NCBI RefSeq assembly: GCF_026250525.1
Contig: NZ_CP111043.1
Coordinates: 2,407,421-2,471,420 of the forward strand
Direction: 5' to 3'
Length of the DNA stretch: 64,000 nucleotides
Source: Chondrinema litorale
GTDB taxonomy: Bacteria; Bacteroidota; Bacteroidia; Cytophagales; Flammeovirgaceae
A program made the position numbers and the translations under genes. Position 1 is the stretch's first letter. The number at the start of each line of letters is the position of its first letter. The notes below the pieces were generated by a model. That model did no database searches, was not told the origin of the DNA, and saw only the letters and a program-made list of their open reading frames with translations. Shown piece after piece: positions 9,682-18,525 of this stretch.

Positions 9682-11766
9682 ATGACTTTACGCTTATTAC
9701 TGCTTTCACTACTGGCATTCACTTTTGCTTGCCAGCAGCAAGAAACAGAAGAAAAAACTTTAGACATAGCTTCGCAGAAACCAACAGAGATGGTAAATGT
9801 ATTTCTGGGTTCTTCTGGTGATCATGGGCAAATGTCTCCTGCGGCTTCATATCCATTTAGTATGTTGAGTATCGGGCCTCATACTTATCCAGCTACCCAC
9901 ACCGGATATGAGTATTACGCAAAAGAATTTCTGGGTTTTTCACACACACGTTTAGAAGGTGTAGGCTGCCAAGGTAGTGGTGGAAATATTTTAGTAAGAC
10001 CGTTTTTAGGAGATAGTTGGGAAACCTCAGACTTAATTAAGACAGAAGACAAAGCAAAACCCGGTTATTACAGTGTAAAGTTTGAGAATAAAATAGCAGC
10101 AGAGTTTGCCGTTGCTGACAGATACGGTGTACATCATTATCAATTTCCAGAAGGTGAAAAAGGATTTTTTATAGACTTGAGCTATGCTACTGTTAATCGC
10201 TTTCAAGAAGAAGAACACCATATAGAAGGCAATACCCTAAGCGGTTGGATAGATACCAGAACAACTTGTGGTGCAGGTAAGTACAGAATTTACTATTACA
10301 TGGAATTTAGCCAGCCTGTAAACTGGCAAGAAACAGAAGCGCACAAACTAACAGCAACTGTTGATAAGTCTCAAAAAGATGTAGAAATCTATGTTGCGCT
10401 TTCTTCTGTAAATGTAGAGTATGCGAAAAAAGCGCTTACCAAAGCTTCTCTAAATGAAACCAAAGAAGTAAGTGATGAAGCTTGGAACGAACTGTTAGGC
10501 CATATTAAAGTAAAAGGTGATGAAGAAAGAATGAAAATGTTTTATTCACTTCTTTACAGAGCTATACAATCACCTTATGTAATTTCTGAAGATGATGGTA
10601 CTTACAGAGCGGTTGATGGTTCTGTGCAACAGTCAAAAGAGCCTATTTACAATGGTTGGGCAATTTGGGATAACTACCGCACGCAGTTGCCATTGTTATC
10701 TTTAATCTATCCTGATGAGTATCAAAACATATCGGCATCTATAGCCAATCTTTATCCTTATGGTAAAAGAGATTTTGCTACAGAAAATGAGCCATCGCCT
10801 ACGGTAAGAACAGAACACGCCATTCCGGTTTTGTGGGATGCTTATCAAAAAGGATATAAAATAGATTTTGAGAAAATTGCAGAATACCTCATTAAAGAAT
10901 CAGAAACACTCGATTATTCACATCCAGACAAAGCTTTAGAAGCTTCTTACGATGCTTGGGCACTTTCAAAAATTCTAGCCTCAATTGGTAGAGACGATTT
11001 GAGTGAGCAATTCAAAAAGAAAGCACTCGAATACAAAAAAGGTTGGGTAAACGAGTTTAAAGATTTAACCAAAGATGATGTAGATAGAATGGGAGCTAGA
11101 GGTATGTACCAAGGTACTATCTGGCAATATCGTTGGTTTGTGCCTTTCGACCAAAAGGGACTGATAGAATTGATAGGAGGCGAGGAGCAGTATTTAGCTG
11201 AACTAGACGAGTTCTTTGGGCACGACTATTACAACCATGCAAACCAACCAGATTTACAAACAACCAAAATGTATCAGGGAACTTCTCAGCCTTGGAAATC
11301 GCAGGCAATTATCCACAAAGTTGCGGTTGATACTGTAATTCAGCATTACTTTAATAACAACAGCCGTGGAACTGGTTCCTATGTTGGCAAGATTTATAAA
11401 AACGATCCGGCAACCTACCTACCTACTATGGATGATGATGCCGGCACCATGTCGAGCTGGTATGTGTGGGCGAGTAGTGGTATTTTCCCTGCATGCGTAG
11501 GTGAGCCAGTGTACTACCTACATGCACCACTTATGGAAGAAGTAAGCATTAACTGGCCAGAAGGTGAGCCTTTAACCATTAAGGTGACGAACTACAATCC
11601 AGACCATGCATACATTAAAGAAGCAACCTTTAATGGAAAATCATTAAACAAAAACTGGCTAACTCATAAAGAAATTAGAGCAGGTGGCGAACTGGTAATT
11701 ACTACTTCAGCAGAGCCAAATAAAAATTGGGGAACAGCCGAGCCATTCCTCACCAGCTTTCAATAA
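9682..11766 (+). CDS. GH92-family glycosidase, lipoprotein, with catalytic-acid Glu replaced by Gln
   Basis: A 694-residue member of glycoside hydrolase family 92 (calcium-dependent exo-alpha-mannosidases), with a lipoprotein signal (LLAFTFAC). Family landmarks: NGWAIWDNYRTQLPLLSLI, MYQGTIWQYRWFVPFD and MDDDAGTMSSWYVW, whose Asp585/586 match the conserved Asp pair of the active site. The usual GNEP motif carrying the acid Glu reads ANQP here, with Gln522. A Glu-to-Gln change at this site is known from a GH92 enzyme that uncaps mannose-1-phosphate-6-mannose, where the phosphate leaving group needs no proton. It follows susCD and ends in a terminator, so it is the catabolic enzyme of this locus. 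Family call firm; phosphomannan specificity inferred. Confidence 0.9.
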   Translation: MTLRLLLLSLLAFTFACQQQETEEKTLDIASQKPTEMVNVFLGSSGDHGQMSPAASYPFSMLSIGPHTYPATHTGYEYYAKEFLGFSHTRLEGVGCQGSGGNILVRPFLGDSWETSDLIKTEDKAKPGYYSVKFENKIAAEFAVADRYGVHHYQFPEGEKGFFIDLSYATVNRFQEEEHHIEGNTLSGWIDTRTTCGAGKYRIYYYMEFSQPVNWQETEAHKLTATVDKSQKDVEIYVALSSVNVEYAKKALTKASLNETKEVSDEAWNELLGHIKVKGDEERMKMFYSLLYRAIQSPYVISEDDGTYRAVDGSVQQSKEPIYNGWAIWDNYRTQLPLLSLIYPDEYQNISASIANLYPYGKRDFATENEPSPTVRTEHAIPVLWDAYQKGYKIDFEKIAEYLIKESETLDYSHPDKALEASYDAWALSKILASIGRDDLSEQFKKKALEYKKGWVNEFKDLTKDDVDRMGARGMYQGTIWQYRWFVPFDQKGLIELIGGEEQYLAELDEFFGHDYYNHANQPDLQTTKMYQGTSQPWKSQAIIHKVAVDTVIQHYFNNNSRGTGSYVGKIYKNDPATYLPTMDDDAGTMSSWYVWASSGIFPACVGEPVYYLHAPLMEEVSINWPEGEPLTIKVTNYNPDHAYIKEATFNGKSLNKNWLTHKEIRAGGELVITTSAEPNKNWGTAEPFLTSFQ

Positions 11767-11790
11767 GAAACTGATTAGATAATTTATTTT

Positions 11791-11829
11791 ACAACCTCAG
11801 AAACTCGAATTTTTGAGGTTGTTTTTTTT
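11791..11829 (+). terminator. Rho-independent terminator after the GH92 gene
   Basis: CAACCTCA (11792-11799) pairs with TGAGGTTG (11814-11821), extended by an A-T pair, followed by eight T. It closes the polysaccharide utilisation locus. Confidence 0.88.
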
Positions 11830-11910
11830 GTGGGGGTTTGATAACCTTAAACTTGTTTTGGAAAGCAAAGAGTGCGAAATTGTCCATTTAAATAAAAACC
11901 AATAACCAGC

Positions 11911-12459
11911 ATGAAACTAATTGCACATACAGACAAAATCTGGACAATAGAAGGTTTTTTATCTGACCAAGAGTGTAAAGACCTTATTACTTTTAGCGAG
12001 CAGAAGGGCTACGAAGAAGCAAAAGTAAGCTTTCCATCAGGCGCTAAGATGATGAAGGGTTTGAGAAACAATAACCGCTTGATGTTTGAAGATACAAGTC
12101 TGGCCAAAAAGTACTGGGAAAGACTAAAAGCTTATTGTCCTGAAAAAATAGAAGATGTACAAGCGTTGGGTTTAAATGAGTTATTTCGCTTTTACAAATA
12201 CGAATCTGGCCAGAGGTTTAAACGACATATTGATGGCAGGTTTAAAAGAAATGAAGCTGAAGAAAGCAGAATCACTTTTATGATCTATCTCAACCAAGGT
12301 TATTTAGGAGGAGAAACCAAGTTTGATGAAATAACAATCTCACCCAAAACCGGAACGGCACTTTGTTTTATCCACGAGCAAAAACACGAAAGCATTCCAA
12401 TTAGTGAGGGAATTAAATATGTTATTAGAACAGATGTGATGTATAGAAAGACTTCTTAA
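11911..12459 (+). CDS. 2-oxoglutarate/Fe(II)-dependent oxygenase (prolyl 4-hydroxylase-like)
   Basis: A 182-residue protein with the double-stranded beta-helix pattern of the Fe(II)/2OG dioxygenases. The iron triad is readable: His106 and Asp108 (FKRHIDGR) and His159 (EQKHES); Arg173 (VIRTD) would hold 2-oxoglutarate. GGETKF and KTGTALCF are typical core strands. No signal peptide, so cytoplasmic. It stands alone after the glycan locus terminator. The hydroxylation substrate cannot be read; a prolyl hydroxylase acting on a protein is the usual guess for this shape. Confidence 0.87.
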   Translation: MKLIAHTDKIWTIEGFLSDQECKDLITFSEQKGYEEAKVSFPSGAKMMKGLRNNNRLMFEDTSLAKKYWERLKAYCPEKIEDVQALGLNELFRFYKYESGQRFKRHIDGRFKRNEAEESRITFMIYLNQGYLGGETKFDEITISPKTGTALCFIHEQKHESIPISEGIKYVIRTDVMYRKTS

Positions 12460-12571
12460 CATATCTCTCAGCACCCACCTGTAATAAATCAGCACAACCG
12501 ACAACTAATAGGTAAAATCAATCTGTTTTGCTTTTGCTGAACATTGAATTTAAAACTAAAAATTGAAGGTT

Positions 12572-13051
12572 ATGAGAATAAAATCGAGTGCTGCAAATGG
12601 AAGTTTTAATGTATTAGATAGAGGTTTTGAGGTTTTACAAGTGAAATATAAAAGCGTTTTTTCTTGTAAAGCTACAGCCGAATACCAAGGCAATATTATT
12701 GAGATTAAGCCCAAAAGTATTATTTCTAGCAAATACGAGATTTATAAAAATGGGATAGAAGTTGGTGATATTACTTCTAAATGGAATGGTAGTATGACTA
12801 TTCGGATAATTGATACAGATTATTACGAAAGAAATTTTATTCTCAAAGCTAAAGGATGTTCAGGTACAAACTTTAAATTGTTAGACGAAAATAAAGATAC
12901 AGTTTTAACCATGGATTCAGGTTTTAGCTGCAAAACCATGAACTACAATTTTGATGTCGATTGGGCGCATATAGATTTTGATGTTGCTGAGTTGCTGATC
13001 TATTGCGGTTATGCAGCAAAATCATATTTTACCAAAATGGCTGTGGTTTAG
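12572..13051 (+). CDS. Conserved hypothetical protein, beta-rich
   Basis: A 159-residue soluble protein. ATG 12572 is preferred over an in-frame TTG nine bases upstream. The sequence is a series of short beta strands (YEIYKNGIEVGDITSKWNG, FKLLDENKDTVLTMDSGFS), which resembles the tubby/LURP-type or scramblase-like fold, but this is only a resemblance. No signal peptide, no motif of known catalysis. It lies alone between the oxygenase and the esterase. Function unknown. Confidence 0.65.
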   Translation: MRIKSSAANGSFNVLDRGFEVLQVKYKSVFSCKATAEYQGNIIEIKPKSIISSKYEIYKNGIEVGDITSKWNGSMTIRIIDTDYYERNFILKAKGCSGTNFKLLDENKDTVLTMDSGFSCKTMNYNFDVDWAHIDFDVAELLIYCGYAAKSYFTKMAVV

Positions 13052-13132
13052 AAAAATAATTGTATTAGGTTTCTAATTATCAAATCTTCATTTCTGCTAA
13101 ATTTAGGCTCCTTAAGAACTGAAAACGTAGAA

Positions 13133-13954
13133 ATGAAGATAAATCAAATTTTTTTAGCTCTAGTATTGAGTTGCTGTTTCGGAACGCTGCTCGCTCAGCA
13201 ACCAGAAATTTTAAAAAGTAAAGCTCTTTTTGCGATAGGAGAAACTCTTGAAATACACTCTAAAATTCTAGATGAAAATAGAATACTAAATATTTACCTA
13301 CCGCAAGGCTATTCTCCAGATTCTGCCAAAACATATCCAGTTATTTACCTGTTAGATGGCTCCAAAGATGAAGATTTCATCCATATTGCTGGCTTGGTTC
13401 AGTTTGGTTCTTTCTCGTGGATTAATATGTTGCCCGAAAGTATTGTGGTAGGCATAGCCAATATCGATAGGGAACGCGATTTTACTTATCCTTCCAATAA
13501 TCCTAAATACAAAGAAGATTTTCCTACCGCAGGGAGTTCGGCAACGTTTATCCAGTTTATCGCATCGGAGCTTCAACCATTTATAGACAATGCTTACAAA
13601 ACCAGTGCAAGCAAAACCCTTATTGGTCAGTCCTTAGGTGGTTTGCTGGCTAGCGAAATTCTATTTAAACATCCAGAAATGTTTGATAACTACATCATCG
13701 TAAGCCCTAGTTTGTGGTGGGATGATGAATCGCTCTTAATGTTTGCACCACTGCCTAACCTTGCAGAGAAATCGATTTATGTTGCTGTTGGCAAAGAAGG
13801 CGAAATAATGGAACGAACTGCGAAAGAGCTGTATGAGAAATTAAAGCCAGCTCAGCCAGATACTAAGAAATTACACTTCAGGTTTTTAGAAGCCCACAAT
13901 CACGGTGATGCATTACACCAAGCCATTTATTATGCCTTTGAAAGTTTATTTTAA
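13133..13954 (+). CDS. Exported alpha/beta-hydrolase, esterase D type
   Basis: A 273-residue secreted hydrolase: signal peptide ending near LLAQQ (residue 22), then the putative-esterase fold (NIYLPQGYSPDSAKTYPVIY, LLDG). The nucleophile elbow is GQSLGG with Ser167; His257 in HNHGD is the likely catalytic His. Relatives remove acyl groups from small or siderophore-like esters, or act as carbohydrate esterases on glycans. It stands alone, so the substrate is open. Confidence 0.87.
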   Translation: MKINQIFLALVLSCCFGTLLAQQPEILKSKALFAIGETLEIHSKILDENRILNIYLPQGYSPDSAKTYPVIYLLDGSKDEDFIHIAGLVQFGSFSWINMLPESIVVGIANIDRERDFTYPSNNPKYKEDFPTAGSSATFIQFIASELQPFIDNAYKTSASKTLIGQSLGGLLASEILFKHPEMFDNYIIVSPSLWWDDESLLMFAPLPNLAEKSIYVAVGKEGEIMERTAKELYEKLKPAQPDTKKLHFRFLEAHNHGDALHQAIYYAFESLF

Positions 13955-13969
13955 TTTTTATCAAAAGAA

Positions 13970-14090
13970 GCGTTGGCCTGAAAATCCGGCGGGGCTTAGG
14001 GGGGCACTTGTGTGTGGCAGCATCGGATTTTCCGGTAGCCGGTGCTATTGATTTTTTTCGTCCTTTTTTTATCAAGGAAAAAAGGACATA
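13970..14090. repeat. Putative intergenic repeat (MITE-like) with hairpin end
   Basis: The gap after the esterase is far more GC-rich than its surroundings and highly structured. GAAAATCCG (13980-13988) has its inverted copy CGGATTTTC (14024-14032), and GTCCTTTTTT (14060-14069) pairs perfectly with AAAAAAGGAC (14078-14087) over an 8-base loop. Similar blocks of a G-rich stretch followed by an oligo-T/oligo-A hairpin recur between genes in many Bacteroidota genomes. Only one copy occurs in this window, so the repeat call depends on a genome-wide search. It may also terminate the esterase transcript. Confidence 0.45.
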
Positions 14091-14213
14091 CTGCCATGTA
14101 TGAGATTTAATATCTAACATTAATAACTATGTTTTTTTATATAAAAACCCTTTTTTTGACTTAATCTCCTAACTTACAAACACTCAATATTTAAATTATC
14201 TACTCATCAACCT

Positions 14214-16223
14214 ATGAAATACTTATTACTTCCCCTCATCTTATCATGTCTTTTATTTTCGTGTGCTAAGAAAGAAGAACCTGTAAAAGACCCCGGTTAT
14301 ATTCCCTTAAATTATAGCTTGTACTTTGGAGACAATAAGGCTGGCTATTTTAAAAGCATGAAAACCGAAGAAGGAAAGTTTAAGTACATTTTTGAATATA
14401 ATGACAGAGGAAGAGGTCCATATATCGAAGAAGTAGTTCAGTTGAGAGACAATGGTATGCTCGAATCAATCAGGATTAACGGGCATAATTACCTTAAAGA
14501 CACGGTGAACGAAAGGTATCAGGTAAAAGGGATGTCTGCCAAATGGATGAGCACATCGGAAAGAGGCGAATACGATTTGGGAGGAAATGAATACTTCATC
14601 GGGATTAATAGCACCATTGGAAATACAGAGATGATGGTGCGAAAAATGATGGAAAGCGAAAATAAATCAATCAATCTTTTGCCAAGCGGCACAGCAAAAC
14701 TCAGCAATATAGAAGAAATCGTAATTGGAGATACACTCAAGCTTAAGTTAGTAGAAATTACAGGGCTTTCTTTTAAACCAGAATATGCTTGGTTCGATCA
14801 GTTTAATCGCATATTTGCGCTGCCTTCAACTTGGTTGAGCTGTATTAGAGATGGATATGAGCAGATTAACGAGCAACTTCTCGAAATTCAAACCCAAAAA
14901 GAAAAAGACTACTATAACAAACTGGCAAGCGAACTTACCCAAAAGCCAAGTGGCAAAGTAATTATTAAAAACGTAGCTGTGTTTGATGTAGCCACTGGTA
15001 AAATGCTAGCAAACAAATCGGTCGTAATCAGTGGAAATACGATTGAAAGTATTCTGGCAGAAGGTGAAGAATTACCAGAAGCCACAAAAGTGATCGATGG
15101 AACTGGCAAAACACTATTGCCTGGTTTGTTCGACATGCATACGCACTTGGGCAGGTCAGATGGTATTTTAAACCTGGCAGCAGGAGTTACATCAGTGCGA
15201 GATTTAGCCAATTCTTTCGACTTGCCAGAAATACGAGATGAGTTTAATACAGATAAAGTTTTAGGTCCCAGAATCTTAATTATCAGTGGATTTATAGATC
15301 AGGCTGGCCCTTATGCCGGACCAATAGGAAAGATTATTAAAACGCTAGACGAAGGCTTGGCAGCGGTAGATTTCTACAAAGAAAAAGGCTACGATCAGAT
15401 AAAGTTATACAGTTCGATTGATCCTTCTTGGGTTAAACCAATTGCAGAGAAAGCGCATGGTCTTGGTATGCGAGTTTGCGGACATATTCCTGCGCACATG
15501 CTAGCCGAAGATGCAGTAAAAGCCGGTTACGATGAGATTCAGCATATCAACATGATTGCCCTCAACTTTATGTCAGACACGATTGATACACGCACTCCAC
15601 TTCGTTTTTCTATGATTGGTGAACAGGCAGCTAATATCAACATCAAAGGCAAAGAGTTTCAAGATTTTGTGAAATTGCTAAAGGAAAAAAACATTGTGCT
15701 AGACCCTACAGTGTCTATTTTCGAAGGTATGCTTACTACCAAAGCAGGAGAACCCGATCCGCAGTTTGAAGCCATTCTCGATAGATTGCCGATTCAGGTA
15801 AAGCGTGGGTTTTACTCTGGTGGTTTGCCAATTCCCAAAGGCAAAGAAGCGCAATACAAAGAGGGGTACAACCAGTTGCTAAACATGATTAATGAATTAC
15901 ACAAACAAGGTATTACCATGGTTCCGGGTACAGATGCCATGTCTGGTTTTGCTTTACACAAAGAACTGGAAAACTATGTAAAAGCGGGTATTTCTACAGC
16001 GGATGTATTAAAAATGGCAACGCTTACTTCTGCTGAGGTGATTGGTGTGGCAGACAAATTAGGCTCAATAGAAAGCGGCAAAGAAGCAGATTTAATTCTG
16101 GTGGATGGAAATCCGCTAGAAAACATCAGCGATATAAGAAGAGTAGAATTGACAATTAAAAACGGCAATCTCTACAACACCGCAGATTTATATAATGCCA
16201 TAGGAGTTAAACCTTTTGAGTGA
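14214..16223 (+). CDS. Exported amidohydrolase-family lipoprotein
   Basis: A 669-residue protein with a lipoprotein signal (LSCLLFSCAKK), an N-terminal region of about 240 residues with no family I recognise, then an amidohydrolase domain resembling imidazolonepropionase-like and prolidase-like enzymes. Metal ligands are readable: His309 and His311 (DMHTHLG), Lys397 (IKLYSS, probably carbamylated), His424 (CGHIPAH), His444 (QHIN) and Asp574 (PGTDA). This ligand set predicts a binuclear metal hydrolase acting in the periplasm on cyclic amides or dipeptides. The N-terminal extension may bind substrate. The product ends three bases before the following signal-bearing gene. Confidence 0.87.
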   Translation: MKYLLLPLILSCLLFSCAKKEEPVKDPGYIPLNYSLYFGDNKAGYFKSMKTEEGKFKYIFEYNDRGRGPYIEEVVQLRDNGMLESIRINGHNYLKDTVNERYQVKGMSAKWMSTSERGEYDLGGNEYFIGINSTIGNTEMMVRKMMESENKSINLLPSGTAKLSNIEEIVIGDTLKLKLVEITGLSFKPEYAWFDQFNRIFALPSTWLSCIRDGYEQINEQLLEIQTQKEKDYYNKLASELTQKPSGKVIIKNVAVFDVATGKMLANKSVVISGNTIESILAEGEELPEATKVIDGTGKTLLPGLFDMHTHLGRSDGILNLAAGVTSVRDLANSFDLPEIRDEFNTDKVLGPRILIISGFIDQAGPYAGPIGKIIKTLDEGLAAVDFYKEKGYDQIKLYSSIDPSWVKPIAEKAHGLGMRVCGHIPAHMLAEDAVKAGYDEIQHINMIALNFMSDTIDTRTPLRFSMIGEQAANINIKGKEFQDFVKLLKEKNIVLDPTVSIFEGMLTTKAGEPDPQFEAILDRLPIQVKRGFYSGGLPIPKGKEAQYKEGYNQLLNMINELHKQGITMVPGTDAMSGFALHKELENYVKAGISTADVLKMATLTSAEVIGVADKLGSIESGKEADLILVDGNPLENISDIRRVELTIKNGNLYNTADLYNAIGVKPFE

Positions 16224-16228
16224 TTATA

Positions 16229-16603
16229 ATGAGATTAAAGATTCTGATCATATCTATATTATTGATTTCTTGTGATGCGCTAACTGTACAAAAGGTTATT
16301 GTGAAGGATAAGTTAACTAAGCAACCTGTTGAAAAAGCGAATGTAACTATTGAATCCTATGAGTTCGAAACAGATTCTATAGGATTTGTTCATATGCAAC
16401 AGATAACAGGAGATTTATCAGAAAGAAAAATTATTGTAACCAAAGCAGGGTATAGGCATTTTAATTTAATAATAGATCATAATGATGACTTTATTATTTA
16501 CAAGCAAAAAGAAGATGCAACATCGGACTGGCAAGTTGGAGAAAATAGTTTTGCTGTTTTAAAAGACACACTAGTGGTGTATTTAGAAAAGGAAATAAAT
16601 TGA
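16229..16603 (+). CDS. Small lipoprotein with carboxypeptidase-regulatory-like fold
   Basis: A 124-residue protein. ATG 16229 is chosen because it opens the signal MRLKILIISILLISC, with the lipid Cys at 15; a GTG at 16220 overlaps the previous stop. After the signal the pattern VKDKLTKQPVEKANVTIES, then FVHMQQITG and RKIIVTKAGYRHF, matches a carboxypeptidase-regulatory-like beta sandwich. Probably co-transcribed with the amidohydrolase. Function unknown. Confidence 0.68.
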   Translation: MRLKILIISILLISCDALTVQKVIVKDKLTKQPVEKANVTIESYEFETDSIGFVHMQQITGDLSERKIIVTKAGYRHFNLIIDHNDDFIIYKQKEDATSDWQVGENSFAVLKDTLVVYLEKEIN

Positions 16604-16719
16604 ATTACCTACTAAAAATATCTCTGTTCATATTACTCTCTTTGGTGTTAATTTATCCACCAGTTAAAAGTCGATTTGAATCTAAAGGTCGACTTGGGAA
16701 CGAAATGTTTCATCTTTAA
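16600..16719 (+). CDS. Possible 39-residue membrane peptide
   Basis: A TTG start overlapping the previous stop (TTGA) opens a 39-codon frame with a strongly hydrophobic N-terminal segment (YLLKISLFILLSLVLIYPP) and a basic tail. Coupling to the upstream gene and the clean membrane helix favour it, but it could equally be a remnant. The rest of the gap to 16831 shows AT-rich sequence only. Confidence 0.3.
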   Translation: MNYLLKISLFILLSLVLIYPPVKSRFESKGRLGNEMFHL

Positions 16720-16831
16720 TAAAGTCAACTAGTGATTTTAATCAGATAAAAATGCCTATTTTGCTTTTTAATAGCTTATAAAAAATCAATTTATTCAACT
16801 AGTTTAACTTAACAAGCAATTTAATTTCAAT

Positions 16832-17425
16832 ATGAAACCCATTCTATTTTTTTTATTTATTTTATTATCATTTAACTCATATGGTCAAAAATTAGAAATG
16901 ACTAATAAAGTTGGGACTTTTTATGAAGAAGGTGAACAAGCATTTTGGAGACATATGAAGAGATATATAAAATATCCAGTAAAAGCCCAAGAAAAGGGAA
17001 TAGTAGGAATATCAGAAGTCAATTTTAGAATTAACTGTGATAATAAATTAGAAAGTTTTGAAATACTAAAAGAACTGGGCTATGGCATAGAAGACGAATT
17101 AAAAAGATTACTTATTGATACTGAGGGAAATTGGTTGAGTTGTGAAAATCGTAATGAGAATGATGTTTACAACCTCAGTATTGCTTTTAGTTTAAAAGAT
17201 GAATATAAGCCAAGAGAAGGTGATTGTGACATGGTAGTTAATGCAATGTGCGATTGTAAATTTATAGAAGATTCAGTTTTAGAAAAGAAATTAGATAAAG
17301 CATTATCCCAAGAAAAATACGCTAAAGCACAAGAGTTCTTAACGCAATTGATTAATCGATATCCAAATGATGAAAAATATCAAGAAATATCTAACAAAAT
17401 AAATTCAAAAACTAAAGTGGATTAA
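16832..17425 (+). CDS. Exported protein with TonB C-terminal-like domain
   Basis: A 197-residue protein with a signal peptide (FFLFILLSFNSYGQ). Residues about 40-125 follow the TonB C-terminal pattern (IKYPVKAQEKGIVGISEVNF, then LESFEILKELGYGIEDE). The C-terminal third is helical and TPR-like (ALSQEKYAKAQEFLTQLINRYP). It has no membrane anchor or proline-rich linker, so it is not a working energy transducer; such free-standing domains are common in this phylum as periplasmic proteins of unknown role. Confidence 0.72.
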   Translation: MKPILFFLFILLSFNSYGQKLEMTNKVGTFYEEGEQAFWRHMKRYIKYPVKAQEKGIVGISEVNFRINCDNKLESFEILKELGYGIEDELKRLLIDTEGNWLSCENRNENDVYNLSIAFSLKDEYKPREGDCDMVVNAMCDCKFIEDSVLEKKLDKALSQEKYAKAQEFLTQLINRYPNDEKYQEISNKINSKTKVD

Positions 17426-17441
17426 ATTGGGGCATAATCAA

Positions 17442-17948
17442 ATGCATCAAAAATACCAGCTAGAAAAATCTCTATGGATAGAAAAAGACTATGAACAAAT
17501 GGGATGGCACGATGCTCTCATTTATGCATTTTCTTTACAATCAAATTCGGATGAAGGTATAAGTGAAATATTATTTGATATAGATTACATTTTTAAATGG
17601 GTAAATCCAATTTCACCAAATCAACATTTCTCATTTTTTATTTCACCTTGCACGTTAGTTTTTAGAGATGCTGTTAACTTAAAAATTGATATAGATACCG
17701 AAAACTTTTTCCCGCTTGAGCTCGAAGTATCTGATTTAATACTTGAAAAAGAATTAGATTTTAAAAATGGGCATAAAGCTTATGAGTGGAATTTAAGTAC
17801 TCAAGTGGGAGATATAAAATTTCAAGCATCAGGCTTTGAACAATATGTTAGAAAACTTCCGAAGTACACACAGATTCAACAACTAACAATGGAAGAGCGA
17901 GGTGGTGTTTCATTTGAAAAGTTGAACGTCAATATTGAAAACGACTAA
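17442..17948 (+). CDS. Conserved hypothetical protein (WHD-motif family)
   Basis: A 168-residue soluble protein; ATG 17442 is preferred over a TTG at 17427 that abuts the previous stop. It shows the widespread but unnamed pattern GWHDALIYAFSL, ILFDIDYIFKWV and ISPCTLVF, seen in small single-copy proteins often lying among immunity-type or SMI1-type genes. No catalytic motif. Function unknown. Confidence 0.7.
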   Translation: MHQKYQLEKSLWIEKDYEQMGWHDALIYAFSLQSNSDEGISEILFDIDYIFKWVNPISPNQHFSFFISPCTLVFRDAVNLKIDIDTENFFPLELEVSDLILEKELDFKNGHKAYEWNLSTQVGDIKFQASGFEQYVRKLPKYTQIQQLTMEERGGVSFEKLNVNIEND

Positions 17949-18002
17949 AAATACTGATGCTATAATATAATTGTACAAAGCAATAGAGCTTAAATCTTTT
18001 GA

Positions 18003-18494
18003 ATGATTATGATAACTGCAATGTCTGATGAAGAAATAAAAGCAAGTATTTCTAAGAAAGCTATTGATTACGGAGTACCTACGGAATTTTCTGCATTGTA
18101 TGATGATTTGAGTGACGCTTTCAAAGAAAGTTTTCAATCAAAAATTGTAGATGAAGATTTCGGTTTGCCTATAGTAAAATATGGACATTCCAATGGAAAT
18201 TGGGTAATAATTGGTACTAGGAGTTTAGCTGTATTTAATGGTAAAATAAAATTTATTGCTAATGATGAAATTAGTTTATTTACAACACCTGATTCTGAAA
18301 CAGAGAGAGCTAAAGTAATTCAGCCAAATAGAATGATTCGAAGATTTGAATATGAGATTTTAACTATACAAACTCATAATGACTCAACAGATATTTGGAT
18401 AAATAAAGCACGCGAATATTATTGCTTTTGGCATATGATGATTAGATATAAACATTTAAAAAATGATCCAAGTAGTTATAGACTAGAGCTGTGA
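18003..18494 (+). CDS. Hypothetical protein
   Basis: A 163-residue soluble protein of mixed alpha/beta character. Three in-frame ATG codons (18003, 18009, 18021) are possible starts. It contains the stretch YGHSNGNWVIIGTRSLAVFNG and ends in an acidic/basic tail. I recognise no family. Its position directly after the WHD-motif protein, in the same direction, hints at a pair of accessory proteins. Confidence 0.65.
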   Translation: MIMITAMSDEEIKASISKKAIDYGVPTEFSALYDDLSDAFKESFQSKIVDEDFGLPIVKYGHSNGNWVIIGTRSLAVFNGKIKFIANDEISLFTTPDSETERAKVIQPNRMIRRFEYEILTIQTHNDSTDIWINKAREYYCFWHMMIRYKHLKNDPSSYRLEL

Positions 18495-18525
18495 TTGATT
18501 AATACTGTAATTTGATAAATAAAAA

